DNA of 64,000 bases from Branchipolynoe longqiensis (GCA_030323885.1 CM059189.1:49573661-49637660); one strand, 5' to 3'; positions 10,101 through 25,100 are shown, counted from the first letter of the stretch. Translations and numbers: made by a program. Notes: generated by a model not told the origin, from the sequence alone.

Positions 10101-13100
10101 GTTGGTGGTGTCCTTCGTGTGGCTTGATGAAAGTCTTTTTTTTGGTAAATGAATTTTTTTCATACATATATACATATGTATGTATGCATGCATGCATGTA
10201 TGCATGTATGCATGTATGTATGAATATAGTCCAGTGCGACTGACACTGGTCAACATCCGGGGGAGGTGAGGTGGGCGAGATGGCGCCACCGGTACAGTGT
10301 CGTATCTTACGGAGGATAATAATAATAATAATTAGTATTATTACCTTGCACACCTTTATACTCGCATAATACGTTATAATCACATATATAGGTATTTCCA
10401 CACAAACAATTGTACATGGTCCTTTCACCGAGTTCTAAATTAAACTACTTCTCACTAATTGTAATTTGTATGTTAATTGAAGATTTCATTTTCAACTTAG
10501 TCTTCCTTTGCTTACAGTGCGATGACATCGATCTGACGCCAAAGATTAAAGAATTAAAACTGCATTGTTTGTTGTTCCTCAACATTCCCAGGTGAGCTTT
10601 CTTTTTCAATGCAAAATACACTCGAAAAATGAAACAGCAAAATAAACCAGTTGGGTATAATTGGACTTATGTGATAGGAAATACTGAACTTGTAGAAAAC
10701 ATGCTGGATATTTAAGCGAGTGTATTTGGGCTGTTCTCACAAGTAGGCTTCCGCTTAGATGTCGCTAACACATAAAACAAACAAAAACAAAAACAAACAA
10801 AACCCACTACTCACTGTGCATATGTGGCATTAACTGGCCAACCAGTGGTCTACAACGGGTTCATCAAAGGCTGTGGTATGTGCTGTCTTATCTGTGGGAA
10901 AGTGCATATAAAAGACCCCTTGCTGCTTATAAGAAAGAATATCCTATGTGGCGGCAGCGGGTTTCTTCCAAAGAAATATGTCAGAATGACCATATGTTTG
11001 ACATCCAGTAGCCGATGACATGAAAATCAATGTGCTCTAGAGGCATCGTTATCGTTATATAGAACAAGCTTTCCTTTTGTGGCGTTAACTGGTGTCGCTG
11101 TGTTGCAGGTACGCGGCTGGGACGACACCGTGGGGGTCGCCCAACATGGCCAATACCAACTTTGAGCCGCAGCGTCACGACGACGGCTACCTAGAAGTGA
11201 TGGGCTTCACCGCCGCCTCACTTGTACGGTTTGACCTTCACCTTACTCAATGACTTATCAAATTGATACTTGTTGCTTCCGATCCTGGCGCTCAGCATTA
11301 ATAGGATAGGGCCCGGACTGGTTAGCACTGTGTCAGGATAATGTCACTGAGTGGAATATCCGGTCATGGTGCTGGTGGCCTGATTGACCAGTTGGGCAGC
11401 ACTATAAAGTCACCATGAGTGTGCACTGTCACAAGTCGGTACCCATCCTGATTTGACCTTAGATGTTACCAGGATGTAAAACTCCAACAACCAATCAACC
11501 TACTTCTCGCGTCATGGTCATATGCTGTTTCTGGTGGTTGTAGAGATTGCAAAATCAGTCTTAAGAACATTGCGTAGGTAAAAAAAAACTCAAATGAAGG
11601 AAGTCATGGGCATGGTAAATAAATTCATCACACAAACAAAAAAGAAAAAAAAGTTTTTAAAAAGAGCCCCCCCCTGGACCCAAATAATCCATATTCGGCA
11701 GAGTGTCGCTGGGATTCTGATGCTGTTGATGTGAATGAATACTCTACTCTCCTAAACCACTTACACGCACTCGTGCAGCCCAGTCACCTAGTCCTGATGA
11801 CTAATTACTGCTGACTCTGTTGACTGCTGACTCTGTTGACTGCTGACTCTATTGGCTACTGACTCTGTTGACTGTTGACACTGTTGACTGCTGACTCTGT
11901 TGACTGCTGACTCTGTTGACTGCTGACTCTGTTGATTGGTGACTCTGTTGACTGCTGACTCTGTTGACTGCTGACTCTGTTGACTGCTGACTCTGTTGAC
12001 TTCTGACTCTGTTGTCTGTTGACTGCTGACTCTGTTGACTGCTGACTTTGTTGACTGTTGACTGCTGACTCTGTTGACTGCTGACTCTGTTGACTGTTGA
12101 CTGCTGACTCTGTTGACTGCTGACTCTGCTGACTCTGTTGACTGCTGACTCTGCTGACTGTGTTGACTGCTGCCTGTTGACTGCTGACTCTGTTGACTGC
12201 TGACTGTTGACTGCCGACTGCTGACTCTGTTAACTGCTGATTCTGTTGACTGCTGACTCTGTTGACTGCTGACTCTGATGACTGCTGACTATGTTAACTG
12301 CTGACTCTGTTGACTGCTGACTCTGTTGACTGTTGACTGCTGACTCTGTAGACTGCTGACTCTGTTGACTGCTGACTCTGTTGACTGCTGACTATGTTAA
12401 CTGCTGACTCTGTTGACTGCTGACTCTGTTGACTGCTGACTGTTGACTGCTGACTCTGTAGACTGCTGACTCTGTTGACTGCTGACTCTGCTGACTGCTG
12501 ACTCTGTTGACTGCTGACTCTGTTGACTGCTGACTCTGTTGACTGCTGACTGTTGACTGCTGACTCTGCTGACTGCTGACTCCGCTGACTGCTGACTGTG
12601 CCCTTCTTCCCGCCTCCTGCAGGCTGCCTTATACGTGGGCGCGCATGGAGAGCGCCTGTGCCAGTGCCAGCGGGTGGAGCTGACCACCTACAAGACGATT
12701 CCTATGCAAGTGGACGGGGAGCCGTGCCGCCTTCTGCCCTCAAAGATCCGCATCTCTCTTCGCAACCAGGCCAACATGGTGCAGCGTCCCAAACACAGCC
12801 ACGCAGGCAGCATCAGCAACGAGTAAGTACTCAGCGTCCCGCCAGGTGGCGTGTGACTCGTGCGTCACCAATAAGGGAAGTCGGACAAGCGGCGTCCTGT
12901 CCGCCACCGTCTCAGGCGCTTTGCAGTTGTTTAATTAACAAGCCCTTCGTCATTAGGTCAAATATTTTAAAGAGTTGGTGATCGTCCTTTTGATCACACA
13001 AATCAGGGTTGGGCGGTCGTTTTTTTTCGTTTTTTTTTCTTCAATATTTACAAGAGATATCTTGGACCACCATAGACTGATAAAGAATTACATGTCATTC

Positions 13101-16100
13101 ATGTACACATCACAATGTTTTCAGTCAAACAATGATCACCGTATTCTGATTTATAAATTTATTATATCATACAGTTCTAGAAGTTTCAATTGTGTGCTTA
13201 CGAAAGTTTAATTGCTGCTCACCCAACATATTTTAACAGTTAAAGAAATCTGAACCAGGGGATTTTTCAGGCAATGGCGGGGACTATCAACAGTGTTGTA
13301 TTTTGATGTGACCTTAATGTGTGTCGCTTACACATAAGCACCGCTGTAGAGTAGAGCAATGCACCAAAGTTGGGCCACATCGGAATGAACTCCACACGTG
13401 AGAATATCATACTCGTATATTATATGGGAGACCTCACACTCGTATGGCATATAACTCACTCCTATTTTATATAGGAGCGACGTTTCACTCCTATGTTATA
13501 TAGGGATGTCATTTCACTCCTATTTCATCTACGAATGACATTTCACACCTATATTATATAAGAATGGCATTTCATTCCTATATTACATAGGAATGGCATT
13601 TCACTCCTATATTACATAGGATTGACATTTCACTCCTATGTTTTATAGGAGTAGCATTTTACCTCTTACATCATATAGGAATGACATTTTGCCTACTATA
13701 GGCTAGGCGAATAGTCTATTTGCCTCTTACATCACATAGGGATGACATTATATAGGAATGATATTGGCCCTACTATGTGCTATATGAGGAGTGTTTTTTA
13801 CCTCTTATATCATATAGGAATGACATTTTATCTCCTGTAGTATATAGGAATGACATTTCCCCCCTATATCATATAGGAATGACATTTTATCTCCTGTCTT
13901 ATATAGGAATGACATGTTATCTCTTGTATTATATAGGAATGACATTTCCCCCCTATATCATATAGGAATGACATTTTAGCTCCTGTGTTGCTATATGAGT
14001 AACATTTAACCTATTACATCATATAGGAATGACACTTGACCTCCTACATCATATAGGAATGGCATTTTTCCCCCTACGTGGTATAGGAGTGATGTTTACC
14101 CAACAGAACACAGCACTCTGCTTATTGTTGCACCATGTTGTAAGCACATGCAATGAACGCCACTCACGTAGTTTCCGGTCGGCTGTTTAACCACCCATCC
14201 ACCCTTCTTTTAGATTTATCCACCAACTCCAAAAGGAAATACAAAAAGTACACTTAGCTAATCAAGATCTCCCACCGGAACCTTGGTGGAAAGCTAACAC
14301 ACAGAGACCGGACATTAGTTGGCAGCGGGAACAAAGTACTAGGACTGCTTAGTGAGAATTCTTGATTGGGTTGGTGAGGTTACTTGAAGGTGTAGGAGTT
14401 TTCACTGCCCTCTGGTGAGATGTTTTCAAGTATTGGCGTGATTTTTTAAAGCCTTTTTCACTGCCCTCTGGTGAGATGTTTTCAAGTATTGACGTCATTT
14501 TTGCAAGCCTTTTTAACTGCCCTCTGGTGAGATGTTTTCAAGTATTGGCATGATTTTTTAAAGCCTTTTTCACTGCCCTCTGGTGAGATGTTTTCAAGCA
14601 TTTGCGTGATTTTTTAAAGCCCTTTTCACTACCCTCTGGTGAGATGTTTTCAAGTATTGGCGTGATTTTTGAAAGGCTATCATATTTACATATACAATAA
14701 AACCTCTCTAAATCGACCGACCATGGGACCGACTTTAAGTGGTCCATTTAGGGAGGTGGGAAGTTTAGGGAGTTAGAATATCCTTACAGTGGTATTGTAG
14801 GGACCCAAATAAAGCGATCGATATAAAAGAGTGCTCGATCTATGGAGGTGGTCGGTGTGAGAGGTTTTACTGTATCTATATTTTATACCAAATTAATGAA
14901 ATGTTAAAAAAATATTATAATAATATAATACCAACTAAAATGAACCATTTCATGAATAAAATAATCATGATCTATGGACATTTGTTTGATAATTTTAGAG
15001 GGTTTTTTTTTTCTTCTTGAAGAATAAATCTGAATAAACTCGTTTTCATCATTAGACAGTTTGTCGATAGAAAGCCCGAGACTACACTTTTACTGACCCA
15101 AGGGATTTTTAACCTCCCACACCACATAGACATGAGAGCAACTGGCCTTTGATGACGCTGTAAGTTATGCACAGTGGTGGAAATCCAAATTGGCAGAGGG
15201 AATCGAACCACCAACCTTCAGATTAAGAGTCTGACCTAGAAAAAAGTCAGATGCTCTGACCACTCCGCCACAGAGAACACCACACATTTAATTGAAAGAA
15301 TAATGTGTCATGTGATACCTGCATATTGTGACGTCACAGGTCATGTGGTTTGTGTTTAGACATCCCAGTGTCTCCCCAGTATTCAGGAAAAGGATGGCGG
15401 GAATCGGTAGAGCTAGCTGGTAGGAAAGGGATGGCAGGAATCGGTAGAGCTAGCTGGTAGGAAAGGGATGGTAGGAATCGGTAGAGCTAGCTGGTAGGAA
15501 AGGGATGGCAGGAATCGGTAGAGCTAGCTGGTAGGAAAGGGATGGCAGGAATCGGTAGAGCTGGTAGGAAAGGGATGGCGGGAATCGGTAAATCTGGTAG
15601 GAAAGGGATGGTGGGAATCGGTAGAGCTAGCTGGTAGGAAAGGGATGGCAGGAATCGGTAGAGCTGGTAGGAAAGGGATGGCGGGTATTGGTAGAGCTAG
15701 CTGGTAGGAAAGGGATGGCAGGAATCGGTAGAGCTGGTAGAAAAGGGATGGTGGGAATCGGTAGAGCTAGCTGGTAGGAAAGGGATGGCGGGAATCGGTA
15801 GAGCTGGTAGGAAAGGGATGGCAGGAATCGGTAGAGCTAGCTGGTAGGAAAGGGATGGCGGGAATCGGTAGAGCTAGCTGGTAGGAAAGGGATGGCGGGA
15901 ATCGGTAGAGCTAGCTGGTAGGAAAGGGATGGTGGGAATCGGTAGAGCTAGCTGGTAGGAAAGGGATGGCGGGAATCGGTAGAGATAGCTGGTAGGAAAG
16001 GGATGGTGGGAATCGGTAGAGCTAGCTGGTAGGAAAGGGATGGCGGGAATCGGTAGAGCTAGCTGGTAGGAAAGGGATCGTGGGAATCTGTAGAGCTAGC

Positions 16101-19100
16101 TGGTAAGAAAGGGATGGCGGGAATCTGCAGAGCCGGTGGAAACTTATTGGCGGTGCGTGTAAGTTGTGCCACTTTCACTGCCAACAGATGGTGGGCTTAC
16201 TGAAATAAGTCAACCTACGCTGCAACAAATGGCGGGTCCGCCATCCCTGATGTTGTCTAGCGACACCCCTGGGTCCTGTGTTCGATGGCATGCTATCAAT
16301 TATAATGGAAACTGCCAGCCAAAATCTTACCCTTTAAAAACCAATCTAAATAAGACTTGAACAACATCAAATTCTTAAATAAATTCATGCTTTTTCATCA
16401 GGTGTCTCTGAGTTTCATGAAAAAAGGAATTAATTCTCGCCATAATAGGCCAGTACCACGTTGAAAAGAACCACCCTCATTGCGACTGAAGTTAAACAAC
16501 GTGGTACCTCAGCGGTGCTTGGAGAGTGACCAGTGACTGAACATTGTCAGGGCTGTTTACAGGTGTTTTGTTCAGTTCAAGTTGAAGTTGTCAAATATTT
16601 TGGGGTTTTGAAGTCACTCGTTAATACAGTTACAGTTATATGGTGTTTGAGGTCTTCACCGTGGCTTCCCTGAGGGTAAGACGATAGTGTTGACCATGTG
16701 AGAAGTCACTCGTTAATACGTATAATTACAGTTATATGGTGTTTGAGGTTTTCACTGTGGGTTCCCTGAGGGTAAGACGGTAGTGTTGACCATGTGAGAA
16801 GTCACTCGTTAATACGTATAATTACAGTTATATGGTGTTTGAAGTTTTCACCGTGGGTTCCCTGAGGGTAAGACGGTAGTGTTGACCATGTGAGAAGTCA
16901 CTCGATAATACGTATAATTACAGTTATATGGTGTTTGTGGTTTTCACTGTGGGTTCCCTGAGAGTAAGACGATAGTGTTGACCATGTGAGAAGTCACTCG
17001 TTAATACAGTTACAGTTATATGGTGTTTGAGGTTTTCACTGTGGGTTCCCTGAGGGTAAGACGGTAGTGTTGACCATGTGTGAAGTCACTCGTTAATACA
17101 GTTACAGTTATATGGTGTTTGAGGTTTTCACTGTGGGTTCCCTGAGGGTAAGACGATAGTGTTGACCATGTGAGAAGTCACTCGTTAATACGTATAATTA
17201 CAGTTATATGGTGTTTTAGGTTTTCACTGTGGGTTCCCTGAGGGCAAGACGATAGTGTTCACCGTGTGAGAAGTCACTCGTTAATATGTATAATTACATT
17301 TATATGGTGTTTGAGGTTTTCACCGTGGGTTCCCTGAGGGTAAGACGATAGTGTTAACCATGTGAGAAGTCATTCGTTAATATGTATAATTACAGTTATA
17401 TGGTGTTTGAGGTTTTCACCGTGGGTTCCCTGAGGGTAAGACGATAGTGTTGACCATGTGAGAAGTCACTTGTTAATACAGTTACAGTTATATGATGTTT
17501 GAGGTTTTCACTGTGGGTTCCCTGAGGGTAAGACGATAGTGTTCACCGTCTGAGAAGTCACTCGTTAATATGTATAATTACATTTATATGGTGTTTGAGG
17601 TTTTCACCGTGGGTTCCCTGAGGGTAAGACGATAGTGTTGACCATGTGAGAAGTCACTTGTTAATACAGTTACAGTTATATGATGTTTGAGGTTTTCACT
17701 GTGGGTTCCCTGAGGGTAAGACGATAGTGTTCACCGTGTGAGAAGTCACTCGTTAATATGTATAATTACATTTATATGGTGTTTGAGGTTTTCACCGTGG
17801 GTTCCCTGAGGGTAAGACGATAGTGTTAACCATGTGAGAAGTCATTCGTTAATATGTATAATTACAGTTATATGGTGTTTGAGGTTTTCACCGTGGGTTC
17901 CCTGAGGGTAAGACGATAGTGTTAACCATGTGAGAAGTCATTCGTTAATATGTATAATTACAGTTATATGGTGTTTGAGGTTTTCACCGTGGGTTCCCTG
18001 AGGGTAAGACGGTAGTGTTGACCGTGTGAGAAGTCACTCGTTAATACAGTTACAGTAATATGGTGTTTGAGGTTTTCACCGTGGGTTCCCTGAGGGTAAG
18101 ACGATAGTGTTCACCGTGTGAGAAGTCACTCGTTAATACTTACAGTTACAGTTATATGGTGCTTGAGTTTTTCACATAGAGCAAAAATAGATATGTGACG
18201 TCATTAGTTAAGTAATTATAGTCCAATATGTAACAACATAACGATATAGGTCGTTCCCAGAAAGTGTGTACCACTTTTTTTACATGGAAATCAAAACTGA
18301 ATAATACCAAATAGCGGCAAAATACATTCCAAATACAGGCATGCGCATTTCCCGCCAATTGGCTGATTTCCGCCAATTAAATGCTTCCTGGGCTGTTCAC
18401 GAGATACTATTAACTATGGTATAGGTGTATTATTATATTATTGACTTATGTCGATATGCACATTTTCATATTTTCACTTCAGCACCAAATCATATAAGCA
18501 TATTTTGGATATATTTTGGATACATTTTGTGGGATAGATTAAATACACGTAGTATTGCTAGCATGCCTAATACAGAGTCCACAATAACTATTTGACTTAC
18601 CCCCTCCCCAAACAAGCAAAATCATTAATGATGTAACTTGGAAGCCAAGTCTGTGTTAAACAGTTTCTGAGAATGACCCCCATAGAATGCCTGTGCAATG
18701 TTGGTATCCTTGGTTACCACGGCCGTTGTGACTTCACGTAGGCAAATCTTACTTCAGGGACTATCTACACTGGTAGCATTTGTGAAAACAGCTTTAAACA
18801 CCATAAGCCTCATCTACAGGGCACACCTAAATGCAGGACTCTCACCTCAGTAAGGTCATCTATAGAAGGGCACATCACATTGGATAAACACACGAGTTGT
18901 CCACCCACAGGCCGTCTCTCAGGCTTACCCAGGCACAGGCCGTCTCTCAGGCTTACCCAGGCACAGGCCGTCTCTCAGGCTTACCCTGGCACAGGCCGTC
19001 TCTCAGGCTTACCCTGACACAGGCCGTCTCTCAGGCTTACCCAGGCACAGGCCGTCTCTCAGGCTTACCCAGGCACAGGCCGGCTCTCAGGCTTACCCTG

Positions 19101-22100
19101 GCACAGGCCGTCTCTCAGGCTTACCCAGGCACAGGCTGTCTCTCAGGCTTACCCTGGCACAGGCCGTCTCTCAGGCTTACCCAGGCACAGGCCGTCTCTC
19201 AGGCTTACCCTGACACAGGCCGTCTCTCAGGCTTACCCAGGCACAGGCCGTCTCTCAGGCTTACCCTAGCACAGGGCGGTGATCTTATATATGGGTCGTT
19301 CTCAGAAACTGGGAGCGGCACGTAGCTCAGGCAGTAGACTGTCCACACCTAGTAGTATCGACACACATGTGAAGGTGTGGGTCATCCGATCGATCCTGCT
19401 CAGTGGACCCATTTGCAGTTTGGGCTATTTTCTGTTCCAACTGGTGGTCCAGAACTGGTTCATCACAGGCTGTGATATGTGCTGTCCTGTCTGTGGGAAA
19501 GTGAATATATAAGACCCCTTGCTGCTTATTGGAAAGCATAGTCTATGTGGCAACAGCGAGTTTCCTCCAAAGAAATATGTCAGAATGACCACATTTTTGA
19601 CATCCAATAGCCATTGATATGAAAATCAATGTGCTCTAGAGGCATCATTAAATAAAACAAACTTCACTTTTTTCGTTCTCAGAAACTGTGTACAGCCTAT
19701 TTGGTGTCCATGTTACATTATTAATGATTAAGTCTTTCTTTTGGAGGTAGCAAGTGAAATAGTCATTGTTGCCTCTGTTTATTAAGTATGTTAGTAATAC
19801 TACATGTATTTAATCTATCCCTCAAAATGTATCCAGGATATAAGCTTATATATGATTTTGTCCTAAAATGAAAATGTGAAAATTTGCATATCAAAATCAT
19901 ACATCTACCCCAAAAAAATGTGAACTTTTTTCTGGTAAGACATGATTTCTGTCATGCTTAACTGTAATCAATATAATCTTGTTTGAATTTGTTGTGTATG
20001 TTAAAATGATTTTATGAATGAATGTAACACGGTTACTTTTAATGGTTTCCTCATTTTGTAGCAATTCAAAATCAAAAAGTAAATTTTTTTTTAGAACTTT
20101 GACATGTGCACAAACCTTTATATAAACATGGATTCTGCTGTTATTTGGAATGTTTTCTGCTATTATTTGAATGTTTTCCCTTTTGGTTCCCATGTCACAA
20201 ATGTGGTACAGAATTTCTGGGAATGAACAACCCCCCCCCCCCCCACACACACACACACAATTCGTTGGTGGGATTGACAAGGAGGGCTGGAGGTGGTGCC
20301 ACTGGTCAGATCATAGTGGTCAGGGTCCAGAGTAGCAGCGGTACAGTGAGTGGCGGTTACAGTGTGCTATGGTGGTGGCGCCACTGGTCAGATCATGGTG
20401 GTCAGGGTGCAGAGTAGCAGAGGTACAGTGAGTGGCGGTTACAGTGTGCTTTGGTGGTGGCGCCACTGGTCAGATCATGGTGGTCAGGGTGCAGAGTAGC
20501 AGCGGTACAATGAGTGGCGGTTACAGTGTGCTTTGGTGGTGGCGCCACTGGTCAGATCATGGTGGTCAGGGTGCAGAGTAGCGGCGGTACAATGAGTGGT
20601 GGTTACAGTGTGCTTTGGTGGTGGCGCCACTGGTCAGATCATGGTGGTCAGGGTGCAGAGTAGCAGCGGTACAATGAGTGGCGGTTACAGTGTGCAGGGG
20701 TGGTGGCGCCACTGGTCAGATCATGGTGGTCAGGGTGCAGAGTAGCAGCAGTACAGTGAGTGGCGGTTACAGTGTGCTTTGGTGGTGGCGCCACTGGTCA
20801 GATCATGGTGGTCAGGGTGCAGAGTAGCAGCAGTACAGTGAGTGGCGGTTACAGTGTGCTTTGGTGGTGGCACCACTGGTCAGATCATGGTGGTCAGGGT
20901 GCAGAGTAGCAGCGGTACAATGAGTGGTGGTTACAGTGTGCTTTGGTGGTGGCACCACTGGTCAGATCATGGCGGTCAGGGTGCAGAGTAGCGGCGGTCC
21001 AGTGAGTGGCGGTTACAGTGTACTTTGGTGGTGGCGCCACTGGTCAGATCATGGTGGTCAGGGTGCAGAGTAGCGGCGGTACAGTGAGTGGCGGTTACAG
21101 TGTGCTTTGGTGGTGGCACCACTGGTCACATGGTGGTCAGGGTGCAGAGTAGCGGCGGTACAGTGAGTGGCGGTTACAGTGTACTTTGGTGGTGGCGCCA
21201 CTGGTCAGATCATGGCGGTCAGGGTGCAGAGTATCGGCGGTCCAGTGAGTGGCGGTTACAGTGTACTTTGGTGGTGGCACCACCATCGGAGCTGTGTTTG
21301 GGGAGGCTGGAGCAGTAGATGACTAGGACAGACTCCATCAGTCCATGAAGCTGAGTGAGTGATGAGGGAAAGGGGGGATATTCTGGGTTATTATACTCAT
21401 ATAATTCTTATACAGCATATAATAACAATAATAATAATGTAATTACCTTCCGTACCTTTACCCCTCTCTCCCTCTCTCACTCTCTCCCTCTCCCTCTCCC
21501 CTCTCTCACCTCTGCTCTCCCTCCCTCTCTTCTTCCCTCCCTCACCCCCTCTCTCCCTCTCTCCCTCCCTTCTTCCCTCCCTCACTCCCTCCCTCTCTCT
21601 CTCCCTCTCTCTCTCTCCCTCTCTCCCTCACTCCCTCCCTCTCTCACCTCTGCTCTCCCTCCCTCTCTTCTTCGCTCCCTCACCCCCTCCCTACCTCTCT
21701 ACCTCTCTCCATCTCTCCCTTCCTCTCCCTTCCACCCTCTCTCCCTCTCTCCCTTTCTCCCTATCTCCCTCTCTCCCTCCCTACCTCTCTCCATCTCTCC
21801 TTTCCTCTCCCTTCCTCCCTCTCTCCCTCTCTCCCTCTCTCCCTCACTCTCACCCCCTAATAATATAAGATATTCCTAATATCAGCATGTCATATGTGAT
21901 GACGTCATAATACACTCACTTCACATGAACCTCTGTGCATGCACATTTCGGTCAGTAATTAGCCACATTTAACAGCTGATTAAAGCCGCCTAACAAAACT
22001 AGTATCAGTAACATTGCATGTAAAACCGCGTATCTAAATCTAAATAATTTGGTAGATTTTACACCATCTAGCAAATCTAAAATACCAACTTCAAAGTACA

Positions 22101-25100
22101 AGAGCTGCAGGTTACGAGAATTGTGGGTGATTGTTATTTTTTTTATGTTTAGGCACAATTTGAAAGTTTGGAAAATCACGCCAACAAAGCATCCACTTTT
22201 GGAGGATTGAATTTGTGTGTAGTTTGTGCTTTGGTTTCCATATTATTAATGTCTCCCAGCTGTATTTAGTTCATATTTTGCAATTTTAGGCTGCCCTACT
22301 TTTACTCGTAAGTACTACACCTACACACATAATAATTGTACAATAATTGAAGAGTTCAAGCACAACGCCCCGTAAATGCAAATCCACAAATTGAGATAAA
22401 CATTGCAGTCAAACCTTTAAAAGGTTCATTTATTTTACATTTTTATTTTTGTGTTCATTGCTCCGTAACCATTTCATTCCAAAAATTGAGATAAACATTG
22501 CAGTCAAATCTCCAAGCATTAATATTTATTTCATTCCTATTTTTTGTTATTCATCACTCCACAACCATATCATCACAAGAAAAGTGGAATTAGTGAGAAT
22601 AAAAAATACCTTTGGGGACAATTTTGTTATTTTAATTAAATGTTTTGATTTGCGCTTATTGGGTTTTGCGCGTGAACTCTTGACCATGTTGATTTGTGTT
22701 AGCATTGGTAAAGCTGGCGTCGTACTGTGTGTGTAGACTGCTGTCAGACCGTGCTCTCGTTATTTTGGTGTGTTGCTGTGTGTGTGGCTGGCGTCGTACT
22801 GTGTGTGTAGACTGCTATCAGACAGTGCTCTCGTTATTGTGGTGTGTTCCTGTGTGTGTGGCTGGCATCGTACTGTGTGTGTAGACTGATGTCAGACAGT
22901 CTTCTTCTTCACCCTTTAAGGCTTCAGGGCCCATCCACACAAACACCTCCTCAGCCGTGTCGTAGATGAACGTGTCGCCTACCGCCCAACTTTGGGAATA
23001 GGCCACGAACAAGGGCTCTCCAGTTTTCCCGGTCCTGGGCCTTGAGTTTCTTGTTTGTGATTCTGTAATGTTGTTCTTTTTCCGGGGTGGGGTTGTTGGC
23101 CCCATGCCTAACCCTCAACCTGGAGGACCAGTTGCTGCTCTTAGTCTGTCCTCTACCATGAGTCCTGCCCGGCTTGATTAAACCTGCCAGGGGGCTAGCC
23201 CCCGCCGGTATAGCTCTCATGGTCACGGAGGCACACAAGCCTTCCCACCACGACAAGGTAGCAACACATTGGGGGGGCTGTCAGACAGTGCTCTCATTAT
23301 TGTGGTGTGTTGCTGTGTGTGTGGCTGGCGTCGTACTGTGTGTAGACTGCTGTCAGACAGTACTTTCGTCATTGTGGTGTGTTGCTGTGTGTGTGGCTGG
23401 CGTCGTACTGTGTGTGTAAACTGTTGTCAGACAGTACTATTGCGGTGTGTTGCTGTGTGTCTGGCTAGTGCTTGTTTGAATGCTGTACTTCTTCTTGTTT
23501 CCTTCATCCAACCAGCGATGGCATCCTCATATCACACAGAGCAGTGCAGTCACGTGCACAGCCTTTCACAGGGCAGGGGCTCAAGTTGAAAGAAGGGCAC
23601 TACCGTAAAAAAAGGGGAAACAATGGCACTCCCGTTAAAATATGAAGGAAAGGGCACTCCCGTAAAAAAATTAAGAAAAGGGCACTCCCCTAAAAAAAGA
23701 AAAAAATAGGCACTCCGGTAAAAAAGGGCACTCCCGTAAAAAAAGGAAAAAAGGGCACTCCCGTAAAAAAGTGAAGAAAAGGGCACTCCCCTAAATTCTT
23801 GTTAAAAAGGGCACTCCCCTAAATTCTTGTTAAAAAGTGCACTCCCCTAAAAGAAAAATACTGTTGACTAAAAGTAGGTACTCCAAACTGTGTTTTTATT
23901 TTCTTGAAGTTAGTTTGCAAATTGTACAGTTAAAAAGATCGTATCATTCTAATTACAGCTACATATAAATCATATAATAAACTAAATCGAGCTATTGACT
24001 CCTGAGTTAAGATATTATTTTTCAATATTTAAGTTTGTGCCCTTAATTTTGGCCACATTTTCATTTGATTTTGCAAATATTTAAATCCTGTTGTTTGAGG
24101 CTGTCTGCTGAAGGCAAATTGCAATTTTAATGACATCACTATTTTCTAAAGCGTATTATTTCTATTAACATAGTTATTGTGTGAATTATATGTATATATA
24201 TGTTTTTTAATTAGTATTATTATTTCTTTTTTAATAGAATTTATTTGCACTTTTTATTAGAAGACAAAGGAAGAGCCCTGAAGCTTCCCCCGAGCTCACA
24301 GAACCCGCCCCCCCCCCACACTTCTCATCCCCCCCCCCCCCCCCCCCCCGTGCACGTCCTTGGGGTGGTGTTTTGATCTCAGAGACTCAAACTGAGGGCC
24401 TCGGTGTGGAAGTAGTAATGCAGGGCTTGTGTGAGTGTGTCGGTGTTTGCGGCGCTCTTACTGTTAGTGAAACACCCCCCTGCTGTTGTCGTTAACTTGG
24501 TGAACCAACCCCAGCACACTCTGGTGACTGTTGTCTGGTTCACTGATCCGTGACGTGTCGCGGTTATCTTACCGGAAGTGGTCACGTGTGCAGTGGTCAC
24601 GTGTGAAGAGCCTGCGTTTCAGACTCCCTAAGCATGAGGGCTTGTGCGTTATGCTCAGTGTTGCCAACCTGCAGGTACTGAGAATCCTGGAGGTTTGCGT
24701 TGCCAACCTGCAGATACTGAGAATCCTTGAGGTTTTGTGTTGCCAACCTGCAGGTATTGAGAATCCTTGAGGTTTTGTGTTGCCAACCTGCAGATACTGA
24801 GAATCCTGGAGGTTTGCATTGCCAACCTGCAGATACTGAGAATCCTTGAGGTTTTGTGTTGCCAACCTGCAGGTAAGAGAATCCTTGAGGTTTGCGTTAC
24901 CAACCTGCAGGTAAGAGAATCCTTGAGGTTTGCGTTACCAACCTACAGGTACTGAGAATCCTTTAGGTTTGCGTTGCAGGCACCAGCTTCATAGGGGAGT
25001 CAGGGGGCATCCCCCCAGAATATTTCTTTGAAATAGCTTTAAAATGGGCTATTTGAGGTAATTTCCAAGGATATCTTTAGCATATGTATAACATGCTATG

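Noticed and set aside
12397..12687. Ser/Gln-rich - strand frame (QQSTESAV repeats)
   Set aside because: Antisense of the CTGACTCTGTTGA array and of real DGK exon 5.
15193..15279. Functional tRNA-Lys gene
   Set aside because: Extra bases before the anticodon arm, weak acceptor stem and a downstream body shared with another copy show it is a SINE head.
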